Origin: JAMIFN01 sp964544605
GTDB taxonomy: Bacteria; Pseudomonadota; Gammaproteobacteria; Burkholderiales; Burkholderiaceae_C
Direction of reading: 5' to 3'
Length of the DNA: 64,000 bases
Assembly (NCBI GenBank): GCA_964544605.1
Contig: CAZJBX010000009.1
Location: 9,988 to 73,987 of the forward strand
This document shows positions 26,166-35,221 of this stretch, piece by piece. The first letter of the stretch is position 1. The number at the start of each line of letters is the position of its first letter. The notes below the pieces were generated by a model. The model searched no databases. It saw nothing but the letters and a program-made list of their open reading frames with translations, and was not told the DNA's origin. Made by a program: the position numbers and the translations under genes.

Positions 26166-28571
26166 TTAGTCGAGGTCTAAAAATGGGCGGTTGCGGGTGA
26201 TGTTGGGGTCGCGCAGCAATTGGTAGCGCGGCACATTCTCTTGCAGGGTTTGCAGCGGACTGGCACCGATGCGTGAGAAACCCACAAACTCTAACTGAAA
26301 CAAAATGCGCTTGGAGGACTGGCTGGCGGTGTTGCTGCGGCGCTCCAACGCAAAGCGGCCAATCCAGCAGCCGCCGTCGTATTCCAAACCAATCAGGCTA
26401 TCCACGGGCTTGTTCTCAGGCAGGCTGTAGTTGATGCGGCCCACGCTATACCAACGGCCAGGCCCTAGGCCCCAGCCCGCGTATTGCGCCCCACTGACGG
26501 GGGCGCTACCGCGATTGAGCGGCCACTGCCAGCCGATGTCCAGCAGCTCGCTTTGGCCGCGTTGGTAGCGGTAGGCGGCAGACACCACATGGTAGGGGCT
26601 GGGGTGGTAGCGTCCGCCCAAAGTGGCGCGTTCCGAGCGCTCACTCTTGGGGTTGTATTGCACGATGCCGTCGGCGCTCCAGCGTTCGCTGATTTGTGCT
26701 TGTGCGCCAAACAGCATGTCAGACAGGCGGGCTTCGTCAGCCTCGCCGCCGGGCAGCACCACGCGCTGGTCTTTGAAGCGCAGGCGCTGGGCATAGGCCA
26801 AGCGCAGCAGCTCGCCGCCCGTCTCAGGGTTCACCAAGCGCGATTGCACGCCCAAAGTCAGCAGGTTGTTATTGGCCACACGGTCTTCGCCGTTGAAGGC
26901 GTTTTCGGTGTAAATGCTGGTGAAGTTGAAATCGTTTTGCGCACTGTCGAAATTGGGCAAATCGTTTTGCTCGCGGTAAGGCGTGTAGGTGTAGAAGGCG
27001 CGTGGCTCTAGGCTTTGCACATAATTTTTGCCAAAAAATGTGGCCTCGCGCTCAAAAATCAAACCCGCATCCAAGCTCAAAGTCGGCACGCTCAGACTGT
27101 GGTTTTTGCGGCCTGTGGGCAGGGCTTCGTCCAGCGCGTAGTGGCGCCACTGCCATTTGGCCTTGGGCACCACAAACCAACTGGGCTGGCGCAGGGCGTA
27201 GGCGACTTCTGCCTTGGCCACGGTGCGGCGGCCATTGGGCTGCAAGGTCAGGCTTTTGTCGGCCTCAAACTTGCTGTGCTCGATTTCAGTGTGGTAGCGA
27301 AAACCGCTGATGCCGCCGCCCTTCCAGCCCAAGGTGAGTGAGGGCAGGCGATCGTAAGGCGGCGTTACCACAGACTCATCAATCTGCTGGGTTTGCCATT
27401 TCAGGCTGCGAATGCGGGCGTAGCGGCCTTCGCTCTCCCAATCAAGGCGCAGCTCGCTGGGCAGGGTGCGCTCGGTGAGGGCATTCACATCTGAAAAATC
27501 GCGCCAGTAGTTGCCGTCACTCACGCGGTTCAGGCGGGCGCTCAAGTTCAGGCTGTCGCGTGGGCTCAACTGCGCGGGCAAGTCCAAGGCTTGCTGAAAA
27601 TCGCCTGAAATGCCCCAGCGGTCGCGGTGGCGCAGGCGGTCATTGGGCATGATGTTGCCGCGCCATTGCAGGGCATTGCGCTCACCCAAATAGCGGAACT
27701 CCTGCCCCAAGCTCAGGCCGCGCTTGGTTTTGATGCTGGGCGTGAAAGTGGCGTCCATATGCGGCGCAATGTTCCAGTACACAGGCTGGTGGTATTCCAC
27801 GCCGCTGGTGCTGTCAATGGCGATGGAAGGCGGCAGCAGGCCGCTTTTGCGTTTGTCCGTCAGGGGGAAGCTGAGAATCGGTGCAGCCAGAATCGGCACA
27901 TCCATAAAGCGCAGTTGCACGCCACGGGCCAAGCCCGTTTCGTCGTCCAAATCAAAGTCCACCTTGTCGGCGCGCAGCTCCCAAGCGGGCTTGCCGTTTT
28001 TGCCCGCGCAGGCGTGGCCCTTGGGGTCTTCTGGGGTGCAAATGCAAGAGCTGTAATTGCCGCCGATTAAGGTGGCGTGCTGCTTGTCAATGAACTGGAT
28101 GCGCTCAGCCTGACCGCCGCCTTGGCTGATGGCAAAGTGGTAGCTCGGCGTAGTCATATAGCCTTCGAGCGTGTCGGGGTCGATATTCACTTCATCGCCA
28201 GTGAAGACATTGCCGTCTTTCTCAATGCGCACACTGCCACGCGCCAGAGCGCGGTTGTCGCTTTGGCGGTATTCCAGCGCATCGGCCTGCACCGTCGTGC
28301 CTTCGTATTCGAGCTTGGCCGAGCCTGAGAGCACGACATTCTCACCCGTCACACCGCTGAGGGTGTCGCCCTCAAGATAGATGTTTTCTGCGGCCAAGGG
28401 CAGGGGCACATCTTGGCCCAAAAGCTGGGCGCTAGAGGGCCGCGCCACGCGTTCAGCGGTGGCATGGCTTTGCTCTTGCGCTTGCAAAGAGGCGGCCAGC
28501 AAGCTGCCAGCCAGCGCCAACGCCGACAAGCGAAACGGGGAGCGAGTGAGAGAAAAAGAAGGCCGCTGCAT
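26166..28571 (-). CDS. lptD: LPS-assembly outer-membrane protein LptD
   Basis: An 801-residue outer-membrane translocon that, plugged by LptE, inserts lipopolysaccharide in the outer leaflet. The signal peptide ends at LAASLQA. The OstA/LptA-like jellyroll follows (AENIYLEGDTLSGVTGENVV, VQADALEYRQ, SVRIEKDGNVFTGDEV), then the barrel beginning with the lumen motif PILAAPILSFPLTDKRKSG. Cysteines in SSCICTPEDPKGHACAG and one in EYDGGCWIGRFALERR are available for the structural disulphides; where E. coli has a Cys-Cys pair near the C-terminus there is Gly-Cys. The gene starts a minus-strand chain and is divergent from amgK, so its promoter lies in 28572-28665. Confidence 0.96.
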   Translation of the reverse strand: MQRPSFSLTRSPFRLSALALAGSLLAASLQAQEQSHATAERVARPSSAQLLGQDVPLPLAAENIYLEGDTLSGVTGENVVLSGSAKLEYEGTTVQADALEYRQSDNRALARGSVRIEKDGNVFTGDEVNIDPDTLEGYMTTPSYHFAISQGGGQAERIQFIDKQHATLIGGNYSSCICTPEDPKGHACAGKNGKPAWELRADKVDFDLDDETGLARGVQLRFMDVPILAAPILSFPLTDKRKSGLLPPSIAIDSTSGVEYHQPVYWNIAPHMDATFTPSIKTKRGLSLGQEFRYLGERNALQWRGNIMPNDRLRHRDRWGISGDFQQALDLPAQLSPRDSLNLSARLNRVSDGNYWRDFSDVNALTERTLPSELRLDWESEGRYARIRSLKWQTQQIDESVVTPPYDRLPSLTLGWKGGGISGFRYHTEIEHSKFEADKSLTLQPNGRRTVAKAEVAYALRQPSWFVVPKAKWQWRHYALDEALPTGRKNHSLSVPTLSLDAGLIFEREATFFGKNYVQSLEPRAFYTYTPYREQNDLPNFDSAQNDFNFTSIYTENAFNGEDRVANNNLLTLGVQSRLVNPETGGELLRLAYAQRLRFKDQRVVLPGGEADEARLSDMLFGAQAQISERWSADGIVQYNPKSERSERATLGGRYHPSPYHVVSAAYRYQRGQSELLDIGWQWPLNRGSAPVSGAQYAGWGLGPGRWYSVGRINYSLPENKPVDSLIGLEYDGGCWIGRFALERRSNTASQSSKRILFQLEFVGFSRIGASPLQTLQENVPRYQLLRDPNITRNRPFLDLD

Positions 28572-28665
28572 GGGTGGTGGGTCAAGTCAAGCTGTGGGCA
28601 GAGGGAGGCGGCGCAGCCGTTAAACTTCGCCCCATCTGCCTCTTGATGCCAATCCGCCATTATCC

Positions 28666-29739
28666 ATGACTGCCCCTGCTTCTTCTGCCGCCATCGTGTG
28701 GCCTTCTGCCCAGCGCCAAGCCGCTTTTGAAACCTGGCTGGCCGCGCTTGCCCCAGCCCAAGGGCTGAACGCCGCCAGCCTGCGTGTGGCCTCAGCCGAT
28801 GCCTCGTTTCGCCGCTACTTCCGCATTGACACCCTGGCGGGAGCCAGCCGCATCATCATGGATGCGCCGCCTGAAGTGGAGAACAGTGCGCCCTTTGTGC
28901 GCATGGCCCGCTTGCTGGGTGCGGCAGGCTTGGCCGTGCCCGAAGTGCTGGACTGGGACGAGGCCCAGGGTTTTATGCTGCTGAGCGATTTGGGTGCAGA
29001 CACCATGATGAGCGCCTTGAACAGCGCGCAGCCCGAGGCCGCCCTGCCCCTGTTCAAGCAGGCCATTGCCGCCTTGGTGCAAATGCAGCAGCAGGGCCAG
29101 CCTGCCAGCCTGCCGCCTTATGACGAGGCGCTGCTGCGCCGCGAGTTGCAGCTTTTCCCTGATTGGTATGTGCAGCAGCACAAAGGCATTGCCTTGAGCG
29201 AGGCCGAGAGCGCCACCTTGCAGCAGGCTTTTGAGCGCATCGTGGCCGAAGTGCTGCAAGCGCCCACTGTGCTGGTGCACCGTGACTTCATGCCGCGCAA
29301 CCTCATGCTGCCCGTGCAAGCAGGCGGCCCGCTGGGTGTGCTGGACTTCCAAGATGCGGTGCATGGCCCCATCACTTACGACATCGCCAGCCTCATGCGC
29401 GATGCCTTTATCAGTTGGCCTGAGGATTTTGTGATTGATGTGACCGTGCGCTACTGGCAAGCAGCACGCGCGGCGGGCCTGCCCGTGCCCGAGGACTTTG
29501 GCGAATTTTGGCGTGCGGTGGAATGGATGGGCTTGCAGCGCCACCTGAAAGTGGCGGGGATTTTTGCCCGCCTCACCCTGCGTGATGGCAAAGAAAAGTA
29601 TTTGGCCGATGCGCCACGCTTCATCCACTACATCCGCCACACTTGCGCACGCTATATCGAGTTGAAACCTTTGCTGCGCCTCATCGACCGCATTGAAGGC
29701 ATAGAAGAAGCCAATGCCTATTCTTTTGGGCGTTTGTAA
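28666..29739 (+). CDS. amgK: Sugar kinase of the AmgK type (N-acetylmuramate/N-acetylglucosamine kinase)
   Basis: A 357-residue aminoglycoside-phosphotransferase-fold kinase. AmgK phosphorylates cell-wall sugars at the anomeric carbon in the peptidoglycan recycling route of Pseudomonas and relatives. The catalytic loop is VLVHRDFMPRNLMLPV and the metal-binding motif LGVLDFQDAVHGPITYDIAS; the N-terminal ASFRRYFRI and MDAPPE and the C-terminal EWMGLQRHLKVAGIFARL are typical. It is divergent from lptD, as in many beta- and gammaproteobacteria, but its usual partner murU does not follow; a small membrane protein gene does. Confidence 0.87.
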   Translation: MTAPASSAAIVWPSAQRQAAFETWLAALAPAQGLNAASLRVASADASFRRYFRIDTLAGASRIIMDAPPEVENSAPFVRMARLLGAAGLAVPEVLDWDEAQGFMLLSDLGADTMMSALNSAQPEAALPLFKQAIAALVQMQQQGQPASLPPYDEALLRRELQLFPDWYVQQHKGIALSEAESATLQQAFERIVAEVLQAPTVLVHRDFMPRNLMLPVQAGGPLGVLDFQDAVHGPITYDIASLMRDAFISWPEDFVIDVTVRYWQAARAAGLPVPEDFGEFWRAVEWMGLQRHLKVAGIFARLTLRDGKEKYLADAPRFIHYIRHTCARYIELKPLLRLIDRIEGIEEANAYSFGRL

Positions 29740-29766
29740 ACCCAACCCACCCAATAGGAGAGCCCC

Positions 29767-30183
29767 ATGAACACCCCCAACCCAGCCCAATTGGCCCTAG
29801 GCCCGCGTCGCCTGAGTGTGATGAAGCACAGCTTCCAAGTGGCGGCCCTGCCCGCCTTTGTGCTGGGGGCGCTGACGGCGGCTGTGCCGCGTTTGTGGAG
29901 CTTGATTGGCTTGGATGTGGGCGCTAACGGCGTGGTCGCCATGCTGTATTCCTGCGTGCTCATGGCCGTGGGGGTGTGGTCTTTCCTTGGCGCGCGCCGC
30001 CCTGAGGCCCACACTGGCTTGTGGCTGTTTATGGGGGTTTACAAGGGTTTGGCCTTTGTCGTGCTGAGCCTGCATTTTTGGGCCGCAGGCACGGGGCCGC
30101 TGGCGGGCTGGGCCATTGCGGGCATTTATTTGTTTTTGAGCATCTATAGCCTGCTGCTCTACCCTTGGCGGCAGGCCCTGTAA
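29767..30183 (+). CDS. Small four-helix membrane protein of unknown function
   Basis: A 138-residue protein with about four predicted membrane helices (roughly residues 24-46, 56-76, 85-107 and 113-133), separated by short polar loops, and an Arg-containing C-terminus (YPWRQAL). ATG 29767 has AGGAG. I do not recognise a family. It lies 27 bases after amgK and 37 bases before the GMC oxidoreductase gene, so it may be co-transcribed with both. Confidence 0.68.
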   Translation: MNTPNPAQLALGPRRLSVMKHSFQVAALPAFVLGALTAAVPRLWSLIGLDVGANGVVAMLYSCVLMAVGVWSFLGARRPEAHTGLWLFMGVYKGLAFVVLSLHFWAAGTGPLAGWAIAGIYLFLSIYSLLLYPWRQAL

Positions 30184-30220
30184 AGCGGCCACGGGCGAAG
30201 CAATCGGCGGGGGATTTGCC

Positions 30221-31714
30221 ATGCACGATTTCGGCATCATTGGTAGCGGCTTTGGCGGCGCTGTGGCGGCTGATGTCCTCAGCCGAGCGGGGGCCGATGT
30301 GCTGCTGCTCGAACGCGGCCCTTGGCGGCGCAGCCTGCCGACGCAAAGCAGCTCACTCGACCCGGCCCTGCTGCGGCCCTTGCCGCAGGGGCGGCATTTT
30401 TTGAGCCATGTGCTGCACGCCCTGCACCACCCCAAGCTGCCCACGGGCGGCGTGCGCGGCCACCGCCACGGCCTGCTGGAAGTTTTTGCCGAGCCAGGCA
30501 TTCGCGCCATTTGCACCAGTGCCGTGGGCGGCGGCAGCCATGCGTATGGCGGCTTGCACGCCCTGCCCTTGCGTGCTGATTATTGGGATGGCCATGCCGA
30601 GGGCTTGAGCAGCGCGGGCATGGCGGCGCACTATCAGGCGCTGTTGCAGCAATGGGGCTCGGCCCCTGCGCCTGCGCCCGAGCACCCGCTGCGCCAAGGC
30701 CAACCCGTGCAAGCTTGGGAGCAGACGGGCGGCCCCTTTGTGCCCCTGCCTGCGGCGCAAGAGCCGCACTGGGGCTATTTGCTGGCGGGCAGTGGCAAGC
30801 CGCAGCCGCGCCAAGTGCATGGCCTGCTGCGGCAGGAGGCCGACTTCCAGCAAGAGGGCTTGTTTGGCTCGCCCACGGGCGGCAAAACCACTTTGGATGT
30901 CGCCTGCCTGCTGCCCGCCATGCAAGCGGCGGGGTTGCAAGTGCAGGCCGAGTGCGCCGTCAGCCACATCGCGCAGCGGCCTGGCGGCGGCTTTGTGCTG
31001 CACTACAGCCAAGGCGCTCAGTCCCAGCAAGTGGCCGTGCGCCAAGTGCTGGTGGCGGCGGGCACGCTGGGCACGGTGGCCTTGCTGCTGCGCAGCCAAG
31101 CGGCGGGTGGCCTGCCGCCCATGCCGGCCTTGGGCCAAGGCTGGGTCAGCAATGGCGATGCCATGGCCTACTTCCCCGTGCGCACGGCGGGCGCGGCACA
31201 CAGCCGCCACGGCATGTACCAGCGCATTTTTCGGCATGAGGCCGACGGTGAAAACGGGCCGATTTTTCTGCAAACGGGTTTGAGCGGCTTGGGTGCCGTG
31301 CCCATGCCAGCGGCCTTGCGGCGCTGGCTGGACCGCGACCTTTTTATTTCCGCCATGGGCATAGACGATGTGCCGGGCCGCCTGTGGCTGGATGCCCGCC
31401 AGCGCCTGCGGATGGATTACGCGCGCCAAGCGCAGGCGGTGTTTCAGCGCGTGGATGCCCACTGGCGCAGCTTGGGCGCGCTATCGGGCCAGCGCCTGTA
31501 TTGGGGCCAAGGCGTGGCCACAGTGCATCCTTTGGGTGGTGCTTGTGTGGGCGCAGATCCGCAGCGCAGCGTGGTCAATGGGCAGGGCCAAGCGCACCAA
31601 GTGCCCAGCCTTTTTGTGGTGGATGGCAGCGCCCTGCCTGCGGCCTTGGGCAGCCCGCCCTCGCTCAGTATTGCGGCCTGGGCGCGGCATGTGGCGCAGG
31701 GCTTGCGGGCCTAG
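30221..31714 (+). CDS. GMC-family FAD oxidoreductase, cholesterol oxidase-like
   Basis: A 497-residue flavoprotein. The dinucleotide-binding motif is at the very N-terminus (MHDFGIIGSGFGGAVAADVL), with no signal peptide. The second FAD motif is AVGGGSHAYGGLHALPL, and the C-terminal GMC region has TVHPLGGACVGADP (active-site histidine) and VVDGSALPAALGSPPSLSI. The overall plan resembles class I cholesterol oxidases and related GMC enzymes that oxidise alcohols. GGCGGGGGA precedes ATG 30221. The substrate cannot be told; the KstD-like and KshB-like genes at 51.7-54.5 kb make a steroid-like substrate one possibility. Confidence 0.8.
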   Translation: MHDFGIIGSGFGGAVAADVLSRAGADVLLLERGPWRRSLPTQSSSLDPALLRPLPQGRHFLSHVLHALHHPKLPTGGVRGHRHGLLEVFAEPGIRAICTSAVGGGSHAYGGLHALPLRADYWDGHAEGLSSAGMAAHYQALLQQWGSAPAPAPEHPLRQGQPVQAWEQTGGPFVPLPAAQEPHWGYLLAGSGKPQPRQVHGLLRQEADFQQEGLFGSPTGGKTTLDVACLLPAMQAAGLQVQAECAVSHIAQRPGGGFVLHYSQGAQSQQVAVRQVLVAAGTLGTVALLLRSQAAGGLPPMPALGQGWVSNGDAMAYFPVRTAGAAHSRHGMYQRIFRHEADGENGPIFLQTGLSGLGAVPMPAALRRWLDRDLFISAMGIDDVPGRLWLDARQRLRMDYARQAQAVFQRVDAHWRSLGALSGQRLYWGQGVATVHPLGGACVGADPQRSVVNGQGQAHQVPSLFVVDGSALPAALGSPPSLSIAAWARHVAQGLRA

Positions 31715-31752
31715 CTCTATCATGCGGCCTGTGCTTTTTTTATTTGCCCGCC

Positions 31753-33048
31753 ATGAAGCCTGCCCCGACTGAAGCCGCCCAAGCCTTTGCCCACCGCCGC
31801 CGCCAAGCCCAGCTTTTGCTGCTGCTGGCCATGCTGCTGTTTGTGGCCAGCTTGCTGTGGGCCAAATACTGGCCAGCGCAGGCGTTTTATGCGGGCGCGC
31901 TCAAAGCCTTTGCGGAGGCGGCGATGGTCGGCGGCTTGGCCGATTGGTTTGCCGTCAGCGCCCTGTTTCGGCGCATTCCCATCCCCTTCCTCAGCGGCCA
32001 CACCGATGTGCTGCGCCGCAACCAAAGCCGCGTGGCGCACAACCTGGCCTTGTTTGTGCGGCAGCATTTTTTCAGCCCTGAGGCCATCAGCCAACTGCTG
32101 CGCCAGCACGATTTGCCCCTGCTCTTGGCGCGTTGGCTGCGGCAAAAACGCAACCGCCAAAACTTGGCCGCGCATTTGCAAACGGCGCTGCAAGGGGCGC
32201 TGCACAGCTGGGATGACGCACCCATTCGCCGCCTCATTCAAAACGGCCTGCAAGATGCCCTGCGCCAAGCCGAGCTGCGCCCTGCCATTGCCCGCAGCTT
32301 GGCCTTGTTCACGCATGAGGGCCGCCATCAAGAATTGCTCGATGCCCTCATCACCCGCTTGGCCGCTTACTTGGCCAAAGAGGAAACGCATGGCCGCTTT
32401 GCCCACCTGCTGGCCGATTATTTGCGCGAGGAATACCCCGTGTGGGAGAAGATGCTGCCGACGCAAGCCATCAGCGGCAAGGGGGCCAATATCGTGCAAG
32501 ACATCATGCAAAGCTTCTTCTACAAAATACAAAGCCAGCCCGATCACTTTGTGCGACAAGAGGTCAACGACTGGGTGGCGCAGTCTTTGCAGCGCATTGA
32601 GCACGACCGGGCTTGGGCCGAAAGAATCCACGCCATGCAAGCCTATGCCGCCGATAACCCCGAATTCCAGCGCTTTGCCGCCAGCATTTGGGAAGACATC
32701 CGCCACTGGCTGCTGCAAGACTTGGCCCAGCCCAACTCCCAACTGCACCGCCTGAGCCAAAGCCTGGGCCTGTGGCTGGCGCAAACCCTGCTGCGCGATG
32801 CCGATTTGCGCCGCAGCCTGCAAAACCGCCTGGAGGCTGCCGCACAAAGCATGGCCCCTGAGCTGGGGCAGTTTCTAGAAGGCCACATCGCCAGCACCTT
32901 GGCCGGCTGGGATAGCGCCCTCATGGTGCAAGAGATTGAAACCCAAGTGGGCAAAGACCTGCAAGGCATCCGCATCAACGGCACCCTATTGGGCGGCGCC
33001 ATTGGCCTGCTGCTGTGGGGCTTGGCCCAGCTTGTAAACTTGCTCTAA
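31753..33048 (+). CDS. DUF445-family membrane protein (YjiN-like)
   Basis: A 431-residue protein of the DUF445 family. One membrane helix at residues 20-38 is followed by the family signature AFAEAAMVGGLADWFAVSAL and LFRRIPIPFLSGHTDVLRRN, a long helical region predicted to be extended or coiled (to about residue 400), and a C-terminal helix (GTLLGGAIGLLLWGLAQLV) that would anchor the other end. The start is ATG 31753; the open frame to 31384 lies inside the GMC gene. The function of DUF445 proteins is unknown. trpD follows after 22 bases. Confidence 0.87.
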   Translation: MKPAPTEAAQAFAHRRRQAQLLLLLAMLLFVASLLWAKYWPAQAFYAGALKAFAEAAMVGGLADWFAVSALFRRIPIPFLSGHTDVLRRNQSRVAHNLALFVRQHFFSPEAISQLLRQHDLPLLLARWLRQKRNRQNLAAHLQTALQGALHSWDDAPIRRLIQNGLQDALRQAELRPAIARSLALFTHEGRHQELLDALITRLAAYLAKEETHGRFAHLLADYLREEYPVWEKMLPTQAISGKGANIVQDIMQSFFYKIQSQPDHFVRQEVNDWVAQSLQRIEHDRAWAERIHAMQAYAADNPEFQRFAASIWEDIRHWLLQDLAQPNSQLHRLSQSLGLWLAQTLLRDADLRRSLQNRLEAAAQSMAPELGQFLEGHIASTLAGWDSALMVQEIETQVGKDLQGIRINGTLLGGAIGLLLWGLAQLVNLL

Positions 33049-33070
33049 TCTTTTTTAAGCCCGAAGCACC

Positions 33071-34102
33071 ATGACCTTTACCGCCCAACAAGCCCTGCAA
33101 CGCGTCATTGAAAACCGCGAAATCTTTCACGATGAAATGCTCAGCCTCATGCGGCAAATCATGCAGGGCCAAGTCAGCCCCACCCTGATTGCCGCCATCA
33201 TCAGCGGCCTGCGCGTGCGCAAAGAAACCGTGGGCGAAATCGCCGCCGCCGCGCAAGTCATGCGTGAATTTGCCACCCAAGTCGAAGTGCCGCACAGCGC
33301 CCATTTGGTCGATATTGTGGGCACAGGCGGCGATGGCGCAGAGAGCTTCAATGTCTCCACCACCAGCATGTTCGTGGCCGCCGCAGCGGGGGCCAAAGTC
33401 AGCAAACACGGCGGGCGCTCGGTCAGCAGCAAATGCGGCAGCGCCGATTTGGTCGAGCACCTTGGTGCCAGCTTGAACTTAAGCCCAGAGCAAATCGCCC
33501 AATGCGTGGCCGAGACGGGCATCGGCTTTATGTTTGCGCCCAACCACCACCCCGCCATGCGGCATGTGGCCGCCGTGCGCAAAGAGCTGGGCGTGCGCAG
33601 CATCTTCAACATCCTCGGCCCGCTCACCAACCCTGCGGGCGCGCCCAACATCCTGCTGGGTGTCTTCCACCCTGATTTGGTCGGCATCTTGGTGCGCGTG
33701 CTGCAACGCCTCGGGGCCGAGCACGCCCTGGTGGTGTGGGGCCGCGACGGCCTCGATGAAATTAGCCTCGGCGCCGCTACCTATGTGGGCGAGCTCAAAG
33801 ACGGCCAAGTGCGCGAATACGACATCCACCCTGAGGACTTTGGCATTGCCATGCACTCGGGCCGCAGCCTCAAAGTCGCCTGCGCTGAAGATTCGGCCCG
33901 CCTCATGCACAGCGTGCTGCACGGCGAGGCTGGCCCCGCCCGCGACATCGTGCTGCTCAACAGCGGCGCGGCGCTGTATGCCGCCAATATCGCCGCCAGC
34001 ATTGCCGAGGGCATTGCGCTGGCTCGCCAAGCCATCGACAGCGGCGCGGCCCTGGCCAAGCAAAAAGAATTTGTGGCCGCCACACAAAAACTGGCGGCTT
34101 GA
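33071..34102 (+). CDS. trpD: Anthranilate phosphoribosyltransferase
   Basis: A 343-residue enzyme joining anthranilate to PRPP in tryptophan synthesis. The PRPP/Mg motif is VDIVGTGGDGAESFNVSTTS, followed by VSKHGGRSVSSKCGSADLVE, HHPAMRHVAAVRKELGVRSI, FNILGPLTNPAGAPNILLGV and GRDGLDEISLG, all in the family's order. It stands apart from trpE, trpG and trpC, which in Burkholderiales usually flank it, and is not fused to a TrpG glutaminase domain. It may be co-transcribed with the DUF445 gene. Confidence 0.95.
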   Translation: MTFTAQQALQRVIENREIFHDEMLSLMRQIMQGQVSPTLIAAIISGLRVRKETVGEIAAAAQVMREFATQVEVPHSAHLVDIVGTGGDGAESFNVSTTSMFVAAAAGAKVSKHGGRSVSSKCGSADLVEHLGASLNLSPEQIAQCVAETGIGFMFAPNHHPAMRHVAAVRKELGVRSIFNILGPLTNPAGAPNILLGVFHPDLVGILVRVLQRLGAEHALVVWGRDGLDEISLGAATYVGELKDGQVREYDIHPEDFGIAMHSGRSLKVACAEDSARLMHSVLHGEAGPARDIVLLNSGAALYAANIAASIAEGIALARQAIDSGAALAKQKEFVAATQKLAA

Positions 34103-34189
34103 ATGCCATCGCCTGCCGCAAGCGACACCATTTGTCGCCTGTTTGCCTAGCATTGCCGTTGTCTCAATGCAATTAGAAAGGTGGCGCGT

Positions 34190-35158
34190 ATGGCGCAAGA
34201 TCGTGTAGAAGTTTTATTGGAGCGCGTGGCCGTGGCGCTGGAAGCCATTGCCACGCATTTGCAAGCGGCTGCGCCTGCTGGGGCCGTGGCCCAGCCCGTG
34301 GTGGCTGCCGCGCAAACAGTGCTGCGACAGGTGGCGCAGGCAGAAGGGGCTGACAGCGCAGAAGCCGCTGCTGTCTCTTTGCCTGCCGTGCAAATGGGGC
34401 CAGGGCAGGTTTTGGGGCCGTTTTTGGCCCACCACGGCATCAGCATCAAGGTGCTGCCGCAGGCCGAGGAGGCCGACCGCGTGATTGACAGCTTGGCCCT
34501 GTATTTGGGCGACAACTACGCCGCATTGGCCACGCTGTTGGGCAAAATGAAGCGCACCATGCAAAAGGGCGAGGGCTTTACCGAAAGTCTGAAAGACCGC
34601 CCCCAAAGCGATGTCACCACGGTGTGTCAATTTGCCACCCGCTTGCATGAAATCGCATTTTTGGAGCAATATCAATACCAGCGCTCTCCTGCTTATTTGA
34701 TTCGCGCCAAAACATCGAGCCTGCCTATGGGGCAACGCTTTTTTGGCGGGCAATGGCTGGAGCGCTACATCTGGCAAAAGGTCAAGGCCGTGCACGCCCG
34801 CGCCTGTGAAGAATTTGGCCGTCCGCTGTCACTTGAGTGTTTGGTGAACCCGCAAATCGTGCTGCCCAATGGCGATGACTTTGAGCTGGACATCCTCGCC
34901 TCGATAGGCGGCAACATCTACTGGATTGAAGCCAAAACCGGCGACTACCAGCAGCATGTGAACAAATACGCCAAATTTGCCAAACAACTGGGGCTGGATC
35001 GCCAGCACTCTTGGATGGTGCTCAGCGAAGCCAGCCCCGATCGCTGCGACACCCTGTCTGCCTTGTTTGGTATGCAGGTGAGCCATTTGCAGGGCTTTGA
35101 AGCCCGCCTATGGGCGCAATTGCAAGCTGACGAAGCGGCGGGTTTGCTCAATTTGTAA
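34190..35158 (+). CDS. Putative PD-(D/E)XK nuclease-fold protein
   Basis: A 322-residue protein I cannot assign to a named family. ATG 34190 has AAAGG upstream (a GTG at 34181 is the alternative). Residues 1-60 are helical and alanine-rich, perhaps a coiled coil; 90-160 form a second helical region. The C-terminal part looks like a PD-(D/E)XK domain: a leading glutamate in GGQWLERYIWQKVKA, the acidic DFELDILASIGG, then WIEAKTGDYQQHVNKYAKFA, giving E ... D ... E-x-K. This layout resembles the nuclease half of DUF1887/Card1-type proteins, but no CARF domain is evident. It follows trpD by 87 bases and is closed by a strong terminator. Confidence 0.65.
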   Translation: MAQDRVEVLLERVAVALEAIATHLQAAAPAGAVAQPVVAAAQTVLRQVAQAEGADSAEAAAVSLPAVQMGPGQVLGPFLAHHGISIKVLPQAEEADRVIDSLALYLGDNYAALATLLGKMKRTMQKGEGFTESLKDRPQSDVTTVCQFATRLHEIAFLEQYQYQRSPAYLIRAKTSSLPMGQRFFGGQWLERYIWQKVKAVHARACEEFGRPLSLECLVNPQIVLPNGDDFELDILASIGGNIYWIEAKTGDYQQHVNKYAKFAKQLGLDRQHSWMVLSEASPDRCDTLSALFGMQVSHLQGFEARLWAQLQADEAAGLLNL

Positions 35159-35176
35159 ACCCTGCTGCGCCAGCCC

Positions 35177-35206
35177 AAAAAAAAGGACGCTGCGGCGTCC
35201 TTTTTC
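35177..35206. terminator. Bidirectional intrinsic terminator between convergent genes
   Basis: GGACGC-TGCG-GCGTCC with eight A before and five T after. It serves the PD-(D/E)XK gene on the plus strand and gatB on the minus strand. Confidence 0.88.
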
Positions 35207-35221
35207 TTGTGCGGCCGTGGT

